Positions 1 through 8,447 are shown, counted from the first letter of the stretch. The stretch is 64,000 nucleotides of DNA from Gammaproteobacteria bacterium (GCA_024234895.1 JACKNJ010000002.1:129001-193000); one strand, 5' to 3'. The notes: a model not told the origin generated them from the letters alone. Numbers and translations: made by a program.

Positions 1-2
1 CC

Positions 3-242
3 TTCAGCCCAGCGTTCGCAGGTCAGGACGAGGCCAACGCCGCGCTGACCGACATCCTGTTCGACATGGACCTCGAGAACGTCTCCTACGCGCTACGCTC
101 CGATGGCTTCGTCGACATCCTCTTTGGCGCCGCCGTACCCGAGCCCGCCTATCTGGCGGCGGTGCAGCGGATGCGCGATCACCCGGACATCCCCGGCGTC
201 CTCGCCGGCCGCGGCAAGACCAATTACTGCCCCCTGCCCTGA
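3..242 (+). CDS. Unrecognised protein, C-terminal end only
   Basis: Open from the left edge in the frame starting at base 3, ending at TGA 240-242; 79 residues are visible and the start lies outside the window. The tail is soluble-looking, with an acidic stretch (LTDILFDMDLENVSYALR) and the end GKTNYCPLP. I do not recognise the family. It ends 7 bases before the pdxH start on the same strand, so it is probably cotranscribed with pdxH. High GC at third codon positions and the uninterrupted frame support coding. Confidence 0.5.
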   Translation, partial: FSPAFAGQDEANAALTDILFDMDLENVSYALRSDGFVDILFGAAVPEPAYLAAVQRMRDHPDIPGVLAGRGKTNYCPLP

Positions 243-249
243 CCAGACC

Positions 250-885
250 ATGGACATCAGCCAACTCCGCCGCGAATTCACCTATGCCGGCCTGCGCCGC
301 GCCGACCTTAACCCGGACCCGTTCGCGCAGTTCGAACTCTGGTTCCAGCAGGCCAGCGACGCGAATCTCGACAGCCCCAACGCCTTCAGCCTGGCCACCG
401 TCGACGCCGACGGCGCGCCCTCGCTGCGCACCGTGCTGCTGAAGACCTTCGACCGCGACGGCTTCGTGTTCTACACCAACTACGACAGCCACAAGGCGCA
501 CGACATCGCCGCCAACCCGCAAGTCGCGGCGCTGTTCCACTGGCTAGAATTCGATCGTCAGGTGAAGGTCGAAGGCCGCGCGGAGAAGGTCAGCGCGACC
601 GAGTCCCTGAAGTATTTCGCCAGCCGCCCGCGCGGCAGCCAGATCGGCGCCTGGTGTTCGCATCAGAGCCGCGTGGTGTCGTCGCGCTCGATGCTCGAAG
701 CGCAGTTCGAACACATGCGCGAGAATTTCCGCGATCAGGACATACCGCTTCCCGGTTTCTGGGGCGGTTTCCGCATCGTCCCGCGCAGCATCGAGTTCTG
801 GCAGGGCCGCGAAAACCGCCTGCATGACCGCTTTCGCTACCACCGCGACGGGGACGGCTGGTCGATCGAACGGCTGGCGCCGTGA
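250..885 (+). CDS. pdxH: Pyridoxamine 5'-phosphate oxidase
   Basis: FMN enzyme that oxidises pyridoxine or pyridoxamine 5'-phosphate to pyridoxal 5'-phosphate in the cytoplasm. The 211 residues match the usual family length. Visible family motifs are RTVLLK (60-65), FYTNYDSHKAHDIAANP (74-90), the FMN/substrate stretch FWQGRENRLHDRF (183-195) and the C-terminal signature ERLAP. The ATG at 250 was chosen because the alignment with known PdxH begins there; the longer frame upstream overlaps the preceding gene. PLP made here would serve many enzymes; sdaA downstream is Fe-S dependent and does not need it. Confidence 0.95.
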   Translation: MDISQLRREFTYAGLRRADLNPDPFAQFELWFQQASDANLDSPNAFSLATVDADGAPSLRTVLLKTFDRDGFVFYTNYDSHKAHDIAANPQVAALFHWLEFDRQVKVEGRAEKVSATESLKYFASRPRGSQIGAWCSHQSRVVSSRSMLEAQFEHMRENFRDQDIPLPGFWGGFRIVPRSIEFWQGRENRLHDRFRYHRDGDGWSIERLAP

Positions 886-1007
886 GCGCCCTCCAGACCG
901 CCATTTACGGCAACGTGCCGCCATAACTGACGTACACTGACCCGGCGTCAGGCCAACCAATAAGAAGTAAACACGGACGCTTTCCACCACCCACTCGGAG
1001 ACCCTAC

Positions 1008-1799
1008 ATGGCCGGTCAGGCAATCACCCTCTATGACGATGGCACCCACAAGTGCCTGAGCTTCTCCAACCTGGTGGAGGGCTCCGGCATCCAGTCGAAT
1101 CAGTTCCTGATCATCGACGGTGACCACGAGGCCGTCATCGATCCCGGCGGCGAGCTCACCTTCGTGCCGCTGACCATGGCCATTGGTCGCCATATCTCGG
1201 TCAAGGACCTCGACCTGATCCTGTGCTCGCACCAGGATCCGGACATCATCGCCTCGCTCGGTCACTGGACCCAGCGGACCAACGCCAAGATCGCCATCTC
1301 CAAGCTGTGGGCGCGCTTCGTGCCGCACCTCGCCTCCAATTTCGCGCAGAAGGAAATGGGCCGCGATCTTTACGAACGCCTTATCCAGCTGCCCGACGAG
1401 GGCACCTCCATCGCTCTCGGCAACTCCCGCGTACTCGCCGTGCCCGGCCACTTCCTGCATTCGGTCGGCAACTTCCAGTTCTTCGACGTCAAATCCAGGA
1501 TCCTGTTCTCCGGTGACATGGGCGCCTCGGTGGTCGACAGCGACCCCGGCAGCGCTGTCAGGAACTTCGACGAGCACGTCGGACACATGGCTGGCTTCCA
1601 CCGCCGCTACATGGTGTCCAACAAGATCTGCCGCCTGTGGGCCGACATGGTCCGCGAGCTGAAGCCCGCCATGATCGTCCCGCAACATGGCCAGTATTTC
1701 GAAGGTCCGGAGATGATCGAGCGTTTCCTGAACTGGATTTCCAATCTGGAATGCGGCATCGACCTGATGGGCTCGAACAACTATCGCGTGCCGAACTGA
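1008..1799 (+). CDS. ODP/flavodiiron-like metallo-beta-lactamase-fold protein
   Basis: 263-residue MBL-fold protein resembling the diiron domain of flavodiiron proteins and the oxygen-binding diiron protein (ODP) group; there is no flavodoxin domain. Putative metal ligands: H75-Q-D77-P-D79 (canonical flavodiiron H-x-E-x-D-H lacks its last His here, Ile80), H148 in PGHFLHS, D170 in FSGDMG and H227 in PQHGQ. A GGAG-like ribosome site precedes ATG 1008. It stands alone between pdxH and a terminator. Family knowledge suggests O2 or NO binding or sensing rather than hydrolysis; the actual ligand is inference. Confidence 0.75.
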   Translation: MAGQAITLYDDGTHKCLSFSNLVEGSGIQSNQFLIIDGDHEAVIDPGGELTFVPLTMAIGRHISVKDLDLILCSHQDPDIIASLGHWTQRTNAKIAISKLWARFVPHLASNFAQKEMGRDLYERLIQLPDEGTSIALGNSRVLAVPGHFLHSVGNFQFFDVKSRILFSGDMGASVVDSDPGSAVRNFDEHVGHMAGFHRRYMVSNKICRLWADMVRELKPAMIVPQHGQYFEGPEMIERFLNWISNLECGIDLMGSNNYRVPN

Positions 1800-1819
1800 C
1801 CCACCCCGCCACCTGACCA

Positions 1820-1855
1820 CGCCCGCCGTCACGATCGTGCCGGCGGGCGTTTTTT
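1820..1855 (+). terminator. Rho-independent terminator after the ODP-like gene
   Basis: A 9-bp GC stem (CGCCCGCCG / CGGCGGGCG, 1820-1828 with 1841-1849) around a 12-base loop, followed by six T (1850-1855). It sits 20 bases after the stop of the ODP-like gene and just before the next start at 1869. Confidence 0.85.
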
Positions 1856-1868
1856 CTCCGCGCCGAAC

Positions 1869-2720
1869 ATGACCGATCAGACCGAAGCCCCAAGCCAGCC
1901 GCCCACCAACGGCGCCTGGAAACGCAACCCCTGGACCTGTGGCGCCCTGTCGCTGATGTGCCCGGGTTTCGGCCACGTCTATCTCGGCCATGCCGAACGC
2001 GGCGCGCTGCTGGCCATCCTCGTCTACATGGCGATCTGGCTGGCCGCGGCGCTCGGCCTGCTGGCGAGCTTCACCGGTTTCGCGCTGTCCGCGCTGGCGA
2101 TGGGCACCCTCTATGTCGGCCTCGCCGTCGACGCCTTCCTGCTCGCCCGCCGCCAGACGCGATTCGAGCCGAAGTTCTACAACCGCATCATGCCCTACGC
2201 TCTGTTCGCGCTGGTCCTGATCGGCCTGCCCAACTACCTGTACACCGAGCGCGCCAAGCTGCTCGGCTTCGACCGGTTCACGGTCGGCACCGAGATCATG
2301 AATCCCGTCCTGATTGTCGGTGACTCGATCCTTGTCGACACCACCGCCTATCGCGGCACGGCACCCGCGATCGGCGATCTGGTCGCCTTCCAGCGCCCCG
2401 GCAACGCCTTCCATGTCGACATCGCCCGCATCGCCGGTGTGGCCGGCGACCGCGTCGAGCTCCAGGATGGCCAGGTGTTGCGCAACGGACGCGTCGAGCC
2501 CGATCTGACGGTGCCCGCCAGCTACCGCCAGGAAACCCATTCCCGCGACGTCCCCGCCCAGACCGTGCCGGAAGGCGGCGTCTGGCTGCTGGCGGACTGG
2601 CGTGACCGCGCCCGCGACAGCCGCTTCAACGGTCCGTATCCCGCCGTCGGCCTGATCGGTCGGGTGACCGATATCGTCTGGTCCCCGCAGCGCGATCGCA
2701 TCGGCACCTCGCCGCGCTGA
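1869..2720 (+). CDS. Signal peptidase I-like membrane protein, catalytic residues absent
   Basis: 283 residues. Residues 25-125 form an N-terminal multi-pass region (PGFGHVYLGHAERG, then hydrophobic segments near 46-95 and 108-122). Residues 138-275 align with the S26 signal peptidase I fold: box B is TEIMNPVLIVGD where active enzymes have SGSM-x-PTL-x-x-GD, placing Ile143 at the catalytic serine; box D is DIARIAGVAGD, placing Ala186 at the general-base lysine; box E ADWRDRARDSRFNG matches GDNRDNSxDSRxWG only in part. It is therefore probably not a working peptidase. The role is unknown; it could be a pseudoenzyme that binds exported peptides. Confidence 0.75.
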   Translation: MTDQTEAPSQPPTNGAWKRNPWTCGALSLMCPGFGHVYLGHAERGALLAILVYMAIWLAAALGLLASFTGFALSALAMGTLYVGLAVDAFLLARRQTRFEPKFYNRIMPYALFALVLIGLPNYLYTERAKLLGFDRFTVGTEIMNPVLIVGDSILVDTTAYRGTAPAIGDLVAFQRPGNAFHVDIARIAGVAGDRVELQDGQVLRNGRVEPDLTVPASYRQETHSRDVPAQTVPEGGVWLLADWRDRARDSRFNGPYPAVGLIGRVTDIVWSPQRDRIGTSPR

Positions 2721-2735
2721 TACCGGGCCGCGCCG

Positions 2736-3308
2736 ATGTCGGAGGCCGATCGCGCACGCTGGGATTCGAACTACGCCGGTCGCACGAGCGAGGCCGTGCC
2801 AGCCTGCGAGCTGCTGAGCGCCCACCACTACCTGCTGCCCCCGACCGGCGCCGCGCTGGATCTTGCCTGCGGCCTCGGCGGCAATGCCCGCCTGCTCGCC
2901 GCGCACGGCCTGGAAACCCTCGCCTGGGACATCGCACCGAACGCGATCGATGCCCTGAACACGCTGCATCTGCCCAGGCTGCATGCCGAGGTGCGCGACG
3001 TCTGCGTGGCGCCACCCCCGCCAGACCGTTTCGACGTGATCGTCGTGAGCCGCTTTCTGGACCGCGCCCTTTGCCCGGCGATCGCCGCCGCGCTGCGCCC
3101 GGACGGCCTGCTGTTCTACCAGACCTTCGTGCGCGAGGCCGTCAACGACCACGGCCCCCGCAACCCCGCCTACCGCCTCGCGCCGGGCGAACTGCTGGCG
3201 CTGTTCGCCGATCTGCGCCCGCTGCATTATTCCGATCTCGGCACGACCGGTGACACCACCAAGGGAATCCGCGACCAGGCCTGGCTGGTCGCGACCAGGA
3301 GGACATGA
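2736..3308 (+). CDS. Class I SAM-dependent methyltransferase, TehB-like
   Basis: 190 residues. The SAM-binding glycine loop is LDLACGLGGNARLLA (41-55) and the acidic strand-2 end is LAWDIAP (63-69). VIVVSRFLDR fits motif post-I, and the tail TKGIRDQAWLVATRR is typical of small TehB/UbiG-like methyltransferases. The substrate is not evident. It starts 15 bases after the signal-peptidase-like gene and its stop overlaps the next start by 4 bases (ATGA), so it belongs to an operon running to sdaA. Confidence 0.8.
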   Translation: MSEADRARWDSNYAGRTSEAVPACELLSAHHYLLPPTGAALDLACGLGGNARLLAAHGLETLAWDIAPNAIDALNTLHLPRLHAEVRDVCVAPPPPDRFDVIVVSRFLDRALCPAIAAALRPDGLLFYQTFVREAVNDHGPRNPAYRLAPGELLALFADLRPLHYSDLGTTGDTTKGIRDQAWLVATRRT

Positions 3309-3736
3309 TGCGAACGATGCTGCTGCTTTCGATGCTCTTGCTGGCGAACACGGTCGCGCAGGCCGGTATCTACAAATGGTTCGACGACGCGGGCAACGTC
3401 TATTACGGCGATGAGCCGCCCCCCGAGGCCCAGGTCCAGACCCTCGACGACATCACCATCTCCACCGTGCCGATCCGCGAAATGGCGCCACCCGCCAAGG
3501 CCAGAGTGGTGATCTACACCACGCAGCGCTGCGGCTACTGTGTGCGCGCCAAGCAGCACCTTGCCCAGCGCGGCATCGACTACGACGAACGCGATGTCGA
3601 ACGCTCGGCCGAACACCGCAAGGAGTTCCGCGCGCTGGGCGGCAACGGCGTGCCGCTGATCCGGGTCGGCGACCAGGTCATGAAGGGCTACCGCAAGCCG
3701 AATCTCGACAAAATGCTCACCACCGCCGGGCTCTGA
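3305..3736 (+). CDS. DUF4124-glutaredoxin fusion, exported
   Basis: 143 residues: a signal peptide (1-20, ending AQA), a DUF4124 segment (GIYKWFDDAGNVYYGDEPP, 21-39) and a C-terminal glutaredoxin domain with active site C76-G-Y-C79 and the cis-proline region GVPLIRVGD. DUF4124 often sits at the N terminus of periplasmic proteins, so this is probably a periplasmic or envelope thiol-disulfide protein. It overlaps the upstream methyltransferase by 4 bases and ends 9 bases before sdaA. The redox partner is not identifiable. Confidence 0.85.
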   Translation: MMRTMLLLSMLLLANTVAQAGIYKWFDDAGNVYYGDEPPPEAQVQTLDDITISTVPIREMAPPAKARVVIYTTQRCGYCVRAKQHLAQRGIDYDERDVERSAEHRKEFRALGGNGVPLIRVGDQVMKGYRKPNLDKMLTTAGL

Positions 3737-3745
3737 GCCTTCCAC

Positions 3746-5122
3746 ATGGCAATCAGCACCTTCGACCTGTTCAAGATCGGCATCGGCCCGTCCAGTTCAC
3801 ATACCGTCGGGCCGATGCGCGCTGCCTCACGCTTCGTCAACGGCCTGCGTGAGCACGGCCTGCTCGCGGCCACGCACCGCATCGAGGTGCAGCTGTTCGG
3901 GTCGCTGGGTGCGACCGGCAAGGGCCATGGCAGCGACAAGGCCATCCTGCTCGGCCTGCTTGGCGAACAACCCGATCGGGTCGACACCGACGCGATTCCG
4001 GCACTGATCGCGGGGATCGCCGATCAGCATCGGCTGCGTCTTCCGGATGGCCCGGAAATCGGTTTCGACCCGGCCACCGATCTGATCTTCCACCGCCGCG
4101 AGACCCTGCCGTTCCACTCCAACGGCATGCGCTTCCACGCCTTCAACGCCGGCGGCGCCGAACTCCGCACGCGCACCTACTACTCGGTCGGCGGCGGTTT
4201 CGTCGTCGATGACGAGGCCGCCGGCGCGGACCGCATCGTCGTCGACCAGACGCTGTTGCCGCACCCCTTCCACAGCGGCGCCGAACTGCTGTCACGCTGC
4301 GAACAGGAAGGCCTGTCGATCAGCCAGCTGATGCTGAACAACGAACGGGCCTGGCGGAGCGAGGACGACATCCGCGCCGGCCTGCTGCGCATCTGGCAGG
4401 TCATGCGCGACTGCGTGGACAAGGGCTGCCGCAGCGAAGGCATCCTGCCCGGCGGCATGAAGGTGCGCCGACGCGCGCCGCGCCTGTACCGCCAGCTGAT
4501 CAGCGAGAGCGAGCTGAACAACGTGCCGCTCGGCACCATGGACTGGGTGAACCTGTACGCGCTCGCGGTCAACGAGGAGAACGCCGCCGGCGGTCGCGTG
4601 GTGACCGCGCCGACCAACGGCGCCGCCGGCATCATCCCGGCGGTGCTGGATTACTACTGGGGCTTCTCACCGGGCGCGAGCGAAGATGGCGTGGTGCGCT
4701 TCCTGCTCACCGCCGCCGCGATCGGCATCCTCTACAAGGAGAACGCCTCGATCTCCGGCGCCGAAGTCGGTTGCCAGGGCGAGATCGGCACCGCCTGTTC
4801 GATGGCGGCCGCCGGGCTCACGGAGGTGCTCGGCGGCACGCCGGAGCAGGTCGAGAACGCCGCCGAGATCGGCATGGAACACAACCTCGGCCTGACCTGC
4901 GACCCGGTCGGCGGGCTGGTGCAGGTGCCCTGCATCGAACGCAACGCGATGGGCGCGGTGAAGGCGATCAACGCCGCGCGCATGGCCCTGCGCGGCGATG
5001 GCAAGCACTTCGTCTCGCTCGACAAGGTCATCAAGACCATGCGCGAGACCGGTGCCGACATGCAGGACAAATACAAGGAAACCGCACGCGGCGGGCTGGC
5101 CGTCAACGTCATCGAGTGTTGA
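3746..5122 (+). CDS. sdaA: L-serine ammonia-lyase, iron-sulfur type
   Basis: Deaminates L-serine to pyruvate and ammonia using a 4Fe-4S cluster. The 458-residue single-chain form starts with the signature FKIGIGPSSSHTVGPMRAA. Cluster cysteines fit C343, C385 and C396, and the protein ends with C458 (VNVIEC), the tail-in-mouth residue described for the Legionella enzyme of the same length. It starts 9 bases after the glutaredoxin fusion and closes the plus-strand operon. Confidence 0.95.
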   Translation: MAISTFDLFKIGIGPSSSHTVGPMRAASRFVNGLREHGLLAATHRIEVQLFGSLGATGKGHGSDKAILLGLLGEQPDRVDTDAIPALIAGIADQHRLRLPDGPEIGFDPATDLIFHRRETLPFHSNGMRFHAFNAGGAELRTRTYYSVGGGFVVDDEAAGADRIVVDQTLLPHPFHSGAELLSRCEQEGLSISQLMLNNERAWRSEDDIRAGLLRIWQVMRDCVDKGCRSEGILPGGMKVRRRAPRLYRQLISESELNNVPLGTMDWVNLYALAVNEENAAGGRVVTAPTNGAAGIIPAVLDYYWGFSPGASEDGVVRFLLTAAAIGILYKENASISGAEVGCQGEIGTACSMAAAGLTEVLGGTPEQVENAAEIGMEHNLGLTCDPVGGLVQVPCIERNAMGAVKAINAARMALRGDGKHFVSLDKVIKTMRETGADMQDKYKETARGGLAVNVIEC

Positions 5123-5148
5123 TCCGCGTCACCCGAGACCGGCGTGAA

Positions 5149-5172
5149 CGCTGGCTGAGCGGAGTCGAAGCC
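5149..5172. repeat. Short dispersed repeat, GGCTGAGCGGAGTCGAAGCC module
   Basis: The module GCTGGCTGAGCGGAGTCGAA with trailing GCC, in the gap after sdaA, is the reverse complement of modules near 28464 and 43331; a degenerate copy lies near 52467. All copies lie between genes. It resembles widely dispersed REP-like palindromic units. Confidence 0.7.
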
Positions 5173-5233
5173 CGAACCGGGGCGATCGGGGCTGACCCTC
5201 TCCTACGCCAGCCGAGACCGATCCACGGCCCGT

Positions 5234-5920
5234 TCAGCCGGCTAGCAGGCGTCTCAACCCCGCTCCATCGAGAATTCGCAGGACCTCGCCCTCGACCCGG
5301 ATCAGGCCGTCCTCGCTGAGGCGATGGAGGATGCGTGACAGCGTTTCCGGCTTGATCGACAGGCGCGAGGCCAGCACGTATTTCGGCACGTCCAGCACCA
5401 CCGCGCCGTTCGCGTCACGGGCCTGGCCGAGCAGGAAGTTGGCGAGCCGGTAGGTGCCGTTGTGCAGGGTCAGGTCCTCGACCTGGCCGAGCAGTTGATG
5501 CAGGCGGCGGCTGAATACCGCCATCACCCGGAAGCAGAGTTCCGGATCGGCGCGCAGCATGCCGAGGAACTGCGCGCTGTCGAAGCCGAATACCGTCGAG
5601 GGCGCCAGCGCGGTCGCAGCGACCGGCATGCGTGAACCATCCAGGAACGCGACCGCCTCCGCAAAGGTCTGGCCGGGCTGGACGAGGTCCACCACCTTCT
5701 CCTCGCCGTTCGGTGCAAGCCGATAGAGCTTCAACTGGCCTTCGCCGAGCAGGTAGAAGCGCTCGCAGCGGTCACCCTGCTGGAACAGGGTTTCGCCGCG
5801 CTTGAGGGTCTGCGTGCGGGCGTGGGCGATCAGCGCTTCGAGCTGGTCAGGGGCGATGGCCTCGAACAGCCAGACCTGTTGCAGCGCGGTCGCGGTGAGG
5901 GATGCGGAGTTCTGGGTCAT
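5234..5920 (-). CDS. dnr: Crp/Fnr-family regulator, DNR/NnrR type
   Basis: 228 residues: a cyclic-nucleotide-binding-like beta-roll (about 15-130), a dimer helix and a winged helix-turn-helix. The recognition helix SIKPETLSRILHRL carries the E-x-x-S-R pattern of FNR/DNR proteins that read TTGAT/C half-sites. The N-terminal cysteine cluster of true FNR is missing (only C52 in GDRCERF and one later Cys are seen), so an oxygen-labile Fe-S cluster is unlikely. Divergent placement from norCB favours a nitric-oxide-responsive DNR role, which is inference. The start ATG at 5918-5920 gives the normal N terminus. Confidence 0.85.
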   Translation of the reverse strand: MTQNSASLTATALQQVWLFEAIAPDQLEALIAHARTQTLKRGETLFQQGDRCERFYLLGEGQLKLYRLAPNGEEKVVDLVQPGQTFAEAVAFLDGSRMPVAATALAPSTVFGFDSAQFLGMLRADPELCFRVMAVFSRRLHQLLGQVEDLTLHNGTYRLANFLLGQARDANGAVVLDVPKYVLASRLSIKPETLSRILHRLSEDGLIRVEGEVLRILDGAGLRRLLAG

Positions 5921-5966
5921 GGTTTGTTGTCTTGGCGCAATGCGGAGTCCGGCTGGCGGGACGATC

Positions 5967-5980
5967 TTGACCTGAGTCAA
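5967..5980. promoter_or_regulatory. FNR/DNR box between dnr and norCB
   Basis: Perfect 14-base palindrome TTGAC-CTGA-GTCAA. It lies 47 bases from the dnr start and about 64 bases from the first gene of the norCB operon, so one site could serve both divergent promoters. The match to the FNR/DNR consensus TTGAT-N4-ATCAA is seen in the sequence; binding is inferred. Confidence 0.8.
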
Positions 5981-6043
5981 GGATAGGCCGGGGGAGCGGG
6001 AACTAGCGTCCGCCCTGTTTTGGGGCAAACCGCAAAGATACCG

Positions 6044-6379
6044 ATGCTCGAACCCGTCGCCACCGAGAATTTCCTGATCGCTTTCGCCGCCGGCGCGATG
6101 GTACTGCTCGCCGGCGCCGGTTACGCGGGCGGTTTCGCGTTCGCGCGTCTTTACGGTCGCCCGCTGTGGATGCGCCTGGCCTGGCTGTCCTACGCGCTGC
6201 TCGCAATCTCGGTCGCGGTGCTCACCGAGGTGATGAATTTCTCCGGCTACTGGCTCGCGTTGTCGGTCGCGATGCTGCTCGGTTACCTGCTTGCCCCGCA
6301 TGCGATCTGGCACCTCACCCACGCCACGCATGGCGCGGAACCCCATTCCCACACCTCCCCCGAGGAGAACACCCGATGA
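6044..6379 (+). CDS. Small membrane protein upstream of norC
   Basis: 111 residues from the ATG at 6044 (a TTG at 6020 is an alternative start). Three hydrophobic segments (about 8-30, 43-62 and 65-85) are followed by a His-rich tail (HAIWHLTHATHGAEPHSHTSPEE). I do not recognise a named family. It overlaps norC by 4 bases (ATGA), making translational coupling and a role in nitric oxide reductase assembly or metal supply plausible. The His-rich tail could bind metal; that is inference. Confidence 0.7.
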   Translation: MLEPVATENFLIAFAAGAMVLLAGAGYAGGFAFARLYGRPLWMRLAWLSYALLAISVAVLTEVMNFSGYWLALSVAMLLGYLLAPHAIWHLTHATHGAEPHSHTSPEENTR

Positions 6380-6975
6380 ATGCGATGACCCCGTGGTGGG
6401 CCAGTGCGAGCTTCTGGCGGAAGACGGCGGTCATCGTGACCGCGCTGTCTTTCATCGTGCTGATCGTGCTGACCCTGGATTCGATGGCGCAGATGAGCGC
6501 CGGCAGCGACCGGGTCCCTGCCTACTCGGTGATCAACAAGCGGATCACCTATGTCGACGATGCGGAAGCCGGGCACAAGATGCCGTTTGTCGGCGGCGAC
6601 GCTCCGCTGTTTGGGAAAGCGCTTTCCGAGGAAGATGCGGAGGCACTGGTCTCCCTCGGCAAGAAGACCGTGCAGGCCAAGAATTGCATGAACTGCCACA
6701 CCCTGCTCGGCAACGGTGCCTATTACGCGCCCGACCTGACCAAGGCCTGGCTGGATGCGTCCTGGGGCAGTGAGGCGGCACGCGAGACCCTGATGCTCGC
6801 CTTCCTGCAGGACCCGGAGGGCAATGCCCGCACCTTCGGCAGCGGTCGCAAGATGCCGAACCTGGGCATCACCGAGTCAGAGGCGCGCGGCGTGGTCGCC
6901 TTCCTGAAGTGGATGGCGTCGATCGACACCAACGGCTTCCCGCACAACTTCATGCCGATTCCGCAGGAGAACTAA
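6376..6975 (+). CDS. norC: Nitric oxide reductase cytochrome c subunit
   Basis: 199 residues. An N-terminal membrane anchor (about 18-35) precedes a periplasmic monoheme domain with C104-M-N-C107-H108, followed by the family stretch LLGNGAYYAPDLTKAW. The Met in GRKMPNLG is the likely axial ligand. NorC passes electrons to NorB, where two NO are reduced to N2O. It starts inside the end of the small membrane gene and is followed by norB after 3 bases. The N-terminal anchor is divergent from Pseudomonas NorC but the heme domain is typical. Confidence 0.93.
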   Translation: MNAMTPWWASASFWRKTAVIVTALSFIVLIVLTLDSMAQMSAGSDRVPAYSVINKRITYVDDAEAGHKMPFVGGDAPLFGKALSEEDAEALVSLGKKTVQAKNCMNCHTLLGNGAYYAPDLTKAWLDASWGSEAARETLMLAFLQDPEGNARTFGSGRKMPNLGITESEARGVVAFLKWMASIDTNGFPHNFMPIPQEN

Positions 6976-6978
6976 GTC

Positions 6979-8430
6979 ATGGCTGCTCTCGGAACCTTCG
7001 ACAGCGCGAACCTGAACGGCGGCCAGAGGCTGGCGGTGAAGTACTACACCGTCGCCGTGGTCCTGTTCGTCGCGCAGATCCTGTTCGGCCTGCTGGCCGG
7101 CATCCAGTACCTCAAGCCCGAGTTCCTGTACGGAATCCTCGACTTCTCGGTCAACCGCATGGTCCACATCAACGCCATGGTGGTGTGGATGCTGTACGGC
7201 TTCATCGGCTCGGTCTACTGGCTGCTGGAAGACGAATCGCAGCACGAGATCGTCGGCCTCAAGCTCGGCAACCTGGCCTTCTGGGTGCTGACCGCCGCGG
7301 TCACCGTGGTCGTCCTGGTCTACCTGCTGGTGCAGATCGGCCCCGGCAACGACACCTCGCTGTGGCTCATCAACGAGGGCCGCGAGTACATCGAGGCGCC
7401 GCGCTGGGCCGACATCGGCATCGTCGTGGTCGTGCTGATCTTCTTCTTCAACGTCGCCGCGACCTTCATGAAGGGCCGCTGGACCGGCGTCTCCGGCGTG
7501 CTGGTGCTCGATCTGGTCGCGCTCGCCGGCCTGTACCTCGCGGGCATGTTCTACACCACCAACATCTCCATCGATCAGTACTGGTGGTGGTGGGTCATCC
7601 ACCTCTGGGTCGAGGCCACCTGGGAGGTCATGGTCGGCACCATGATGGCCTGGGCGCTGATGAAGACCCTCGGCACCCGCCGCACGATCGTCGAGACCTG
7701 GCTGTACATCGAGGTCGCGCTGATGTTCGGCTCCGGCATCCTCGGCCTCGGCCACCACTATTTCTGGATCGGCTCGCCGGAATACTGGCTGTCGATAGGC
7801 GGCTTCTTCTCGGCGCTGGAACCGATCCCGCTGGTCGCGATGGTGGTGCACGCGGTCTACGACAGCGGCGCCCACCGGATGAAGAACCGCAACCATCCGG
7901 CGATGGCGTGGATCATCGCGCACGCCTTCGGCAACTTCTTCGGCGCCGGCGTGTGGGGCTTCATGCAGACCCTGCCGCAGATCAACCTCTACACCCACGG
8001 CACGCAGTGGTCCGCGTCGCACGGTCACCTCGCGTTCTTCGGCGCCTACGCGACCATCAACATCGCGTTCTTCTACATCGCCATCCAGCACTCGCGCGGC
8101 GGCAACTGGATGGGCGCCGGCCTGGCCGGCGCGTGGCGCTGGAAGTGGGCGCTGACCCTGCTGCACGTCGGCGTGGTCGGCATGAGCGTCATGTTGTTGA
8201 TCGCCGGCTACGAGCAGGCCTTCATCGAACGCGCGGTGGGGGGTTCCACCTGGGCGGCGTACTTCGAGGCCCAGCAGCATATGTGGTTCGTGCAGGCGAT
8301 GTGGTGGCGGCAGATCTTCGGCTGGATCACCCTGCTCGGCACCGTGCTGCTGGTCTGGGACCTGCTGGTCGTCGGCAAGGGCGAGACCCGACCGGCGCAG
8401 GCCGCCGGTGACGTGGCCCACGCCGCCTGA
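6979..8430 (+). CDS. norB: Nitric oxide reductase large subunit, cNOR type
   Basis: 483 residues, 12-helix heme-copper-superfamily protein. Ligands are present and shifted by one from Pseudomonas numbering: FeB His208, His259 and His260; heme b His350 and heme b3 His348 (SASHGHLAFFG); low-spin His63; and catalytic glutamates Glu212, Glu216 and Glu281. The short form without the N-terminal quinol-oxidase extension, together with norC, makes this the cytochrome c-dependent enzyme. No norQ/norD is present nearby, so activation genes must lie elsewhere. Confidence 0.97.
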   Translation: MAALGTFDSANLNGGQRLAVKYYTVAVVLFVAQILFGLLAGIQYLKPEFLYGILDFSVNRMVHINAMVVWMLYGFIGSVYWLLEDESQHEIVGLKLGNLAFWVLTAAVTVVVLVYLLVQIGPGNDTSLWLINEGREYIEAPRWADIGIVVVVLIFFFNVAATFMKGRWTGVSGVLVLDLVALAGLYLAGMFYTTNISIDQYWWWWVIHLWVEATWEVMVGTMMAWALMKTLGTRRTIVETWLYIEVALMFGSGILGLGHHYFWIGSPEYWLSIGGFFSALEPIPLVAMVVHAVYDSGAHRMKNRNHPAMAWIIAHAFGNFFGAGVWGFMQTLPQINLYTHGTQWSASHGHLAFFGAYATINIAFFYIAIQHSRGGNWMGAGLAGAWRWKWALTLLHVGVVGMSVMLLIAGYEQAFIERAVGGSTWAAYFEAQQHMWFVQAMWWRQIFGWITLLGTVLLVWDLLVVGKGETRPAQAAGDVAHAA

Positions 8431-8447
8431 GATCGCCTCGTTGGTCC

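Noticed and set aside
1008..1799. Glyoxalase II or beta-lactamase assignment
   Set aside because: Overall layout fits flavodiiron/ODP proteins; the usual HxHxDH zinc motif is absent.
948..3227. 759-codon open frame on the minus strand opposite several plus-strand genes
   Set aside because: It mirrors well-supported genes (MBL protein, signal-peptidase-like, methyltransferase), has Ala/Gly/Arg-biased composition and no family signature; an effect of high GC.
5234..5920. Assignment of the Crp/Fnr protein as oxygen-sensing FNR
   Set aside because: The N-terminal cysteine cluster needed for the 4Fe-4S centre is not present.
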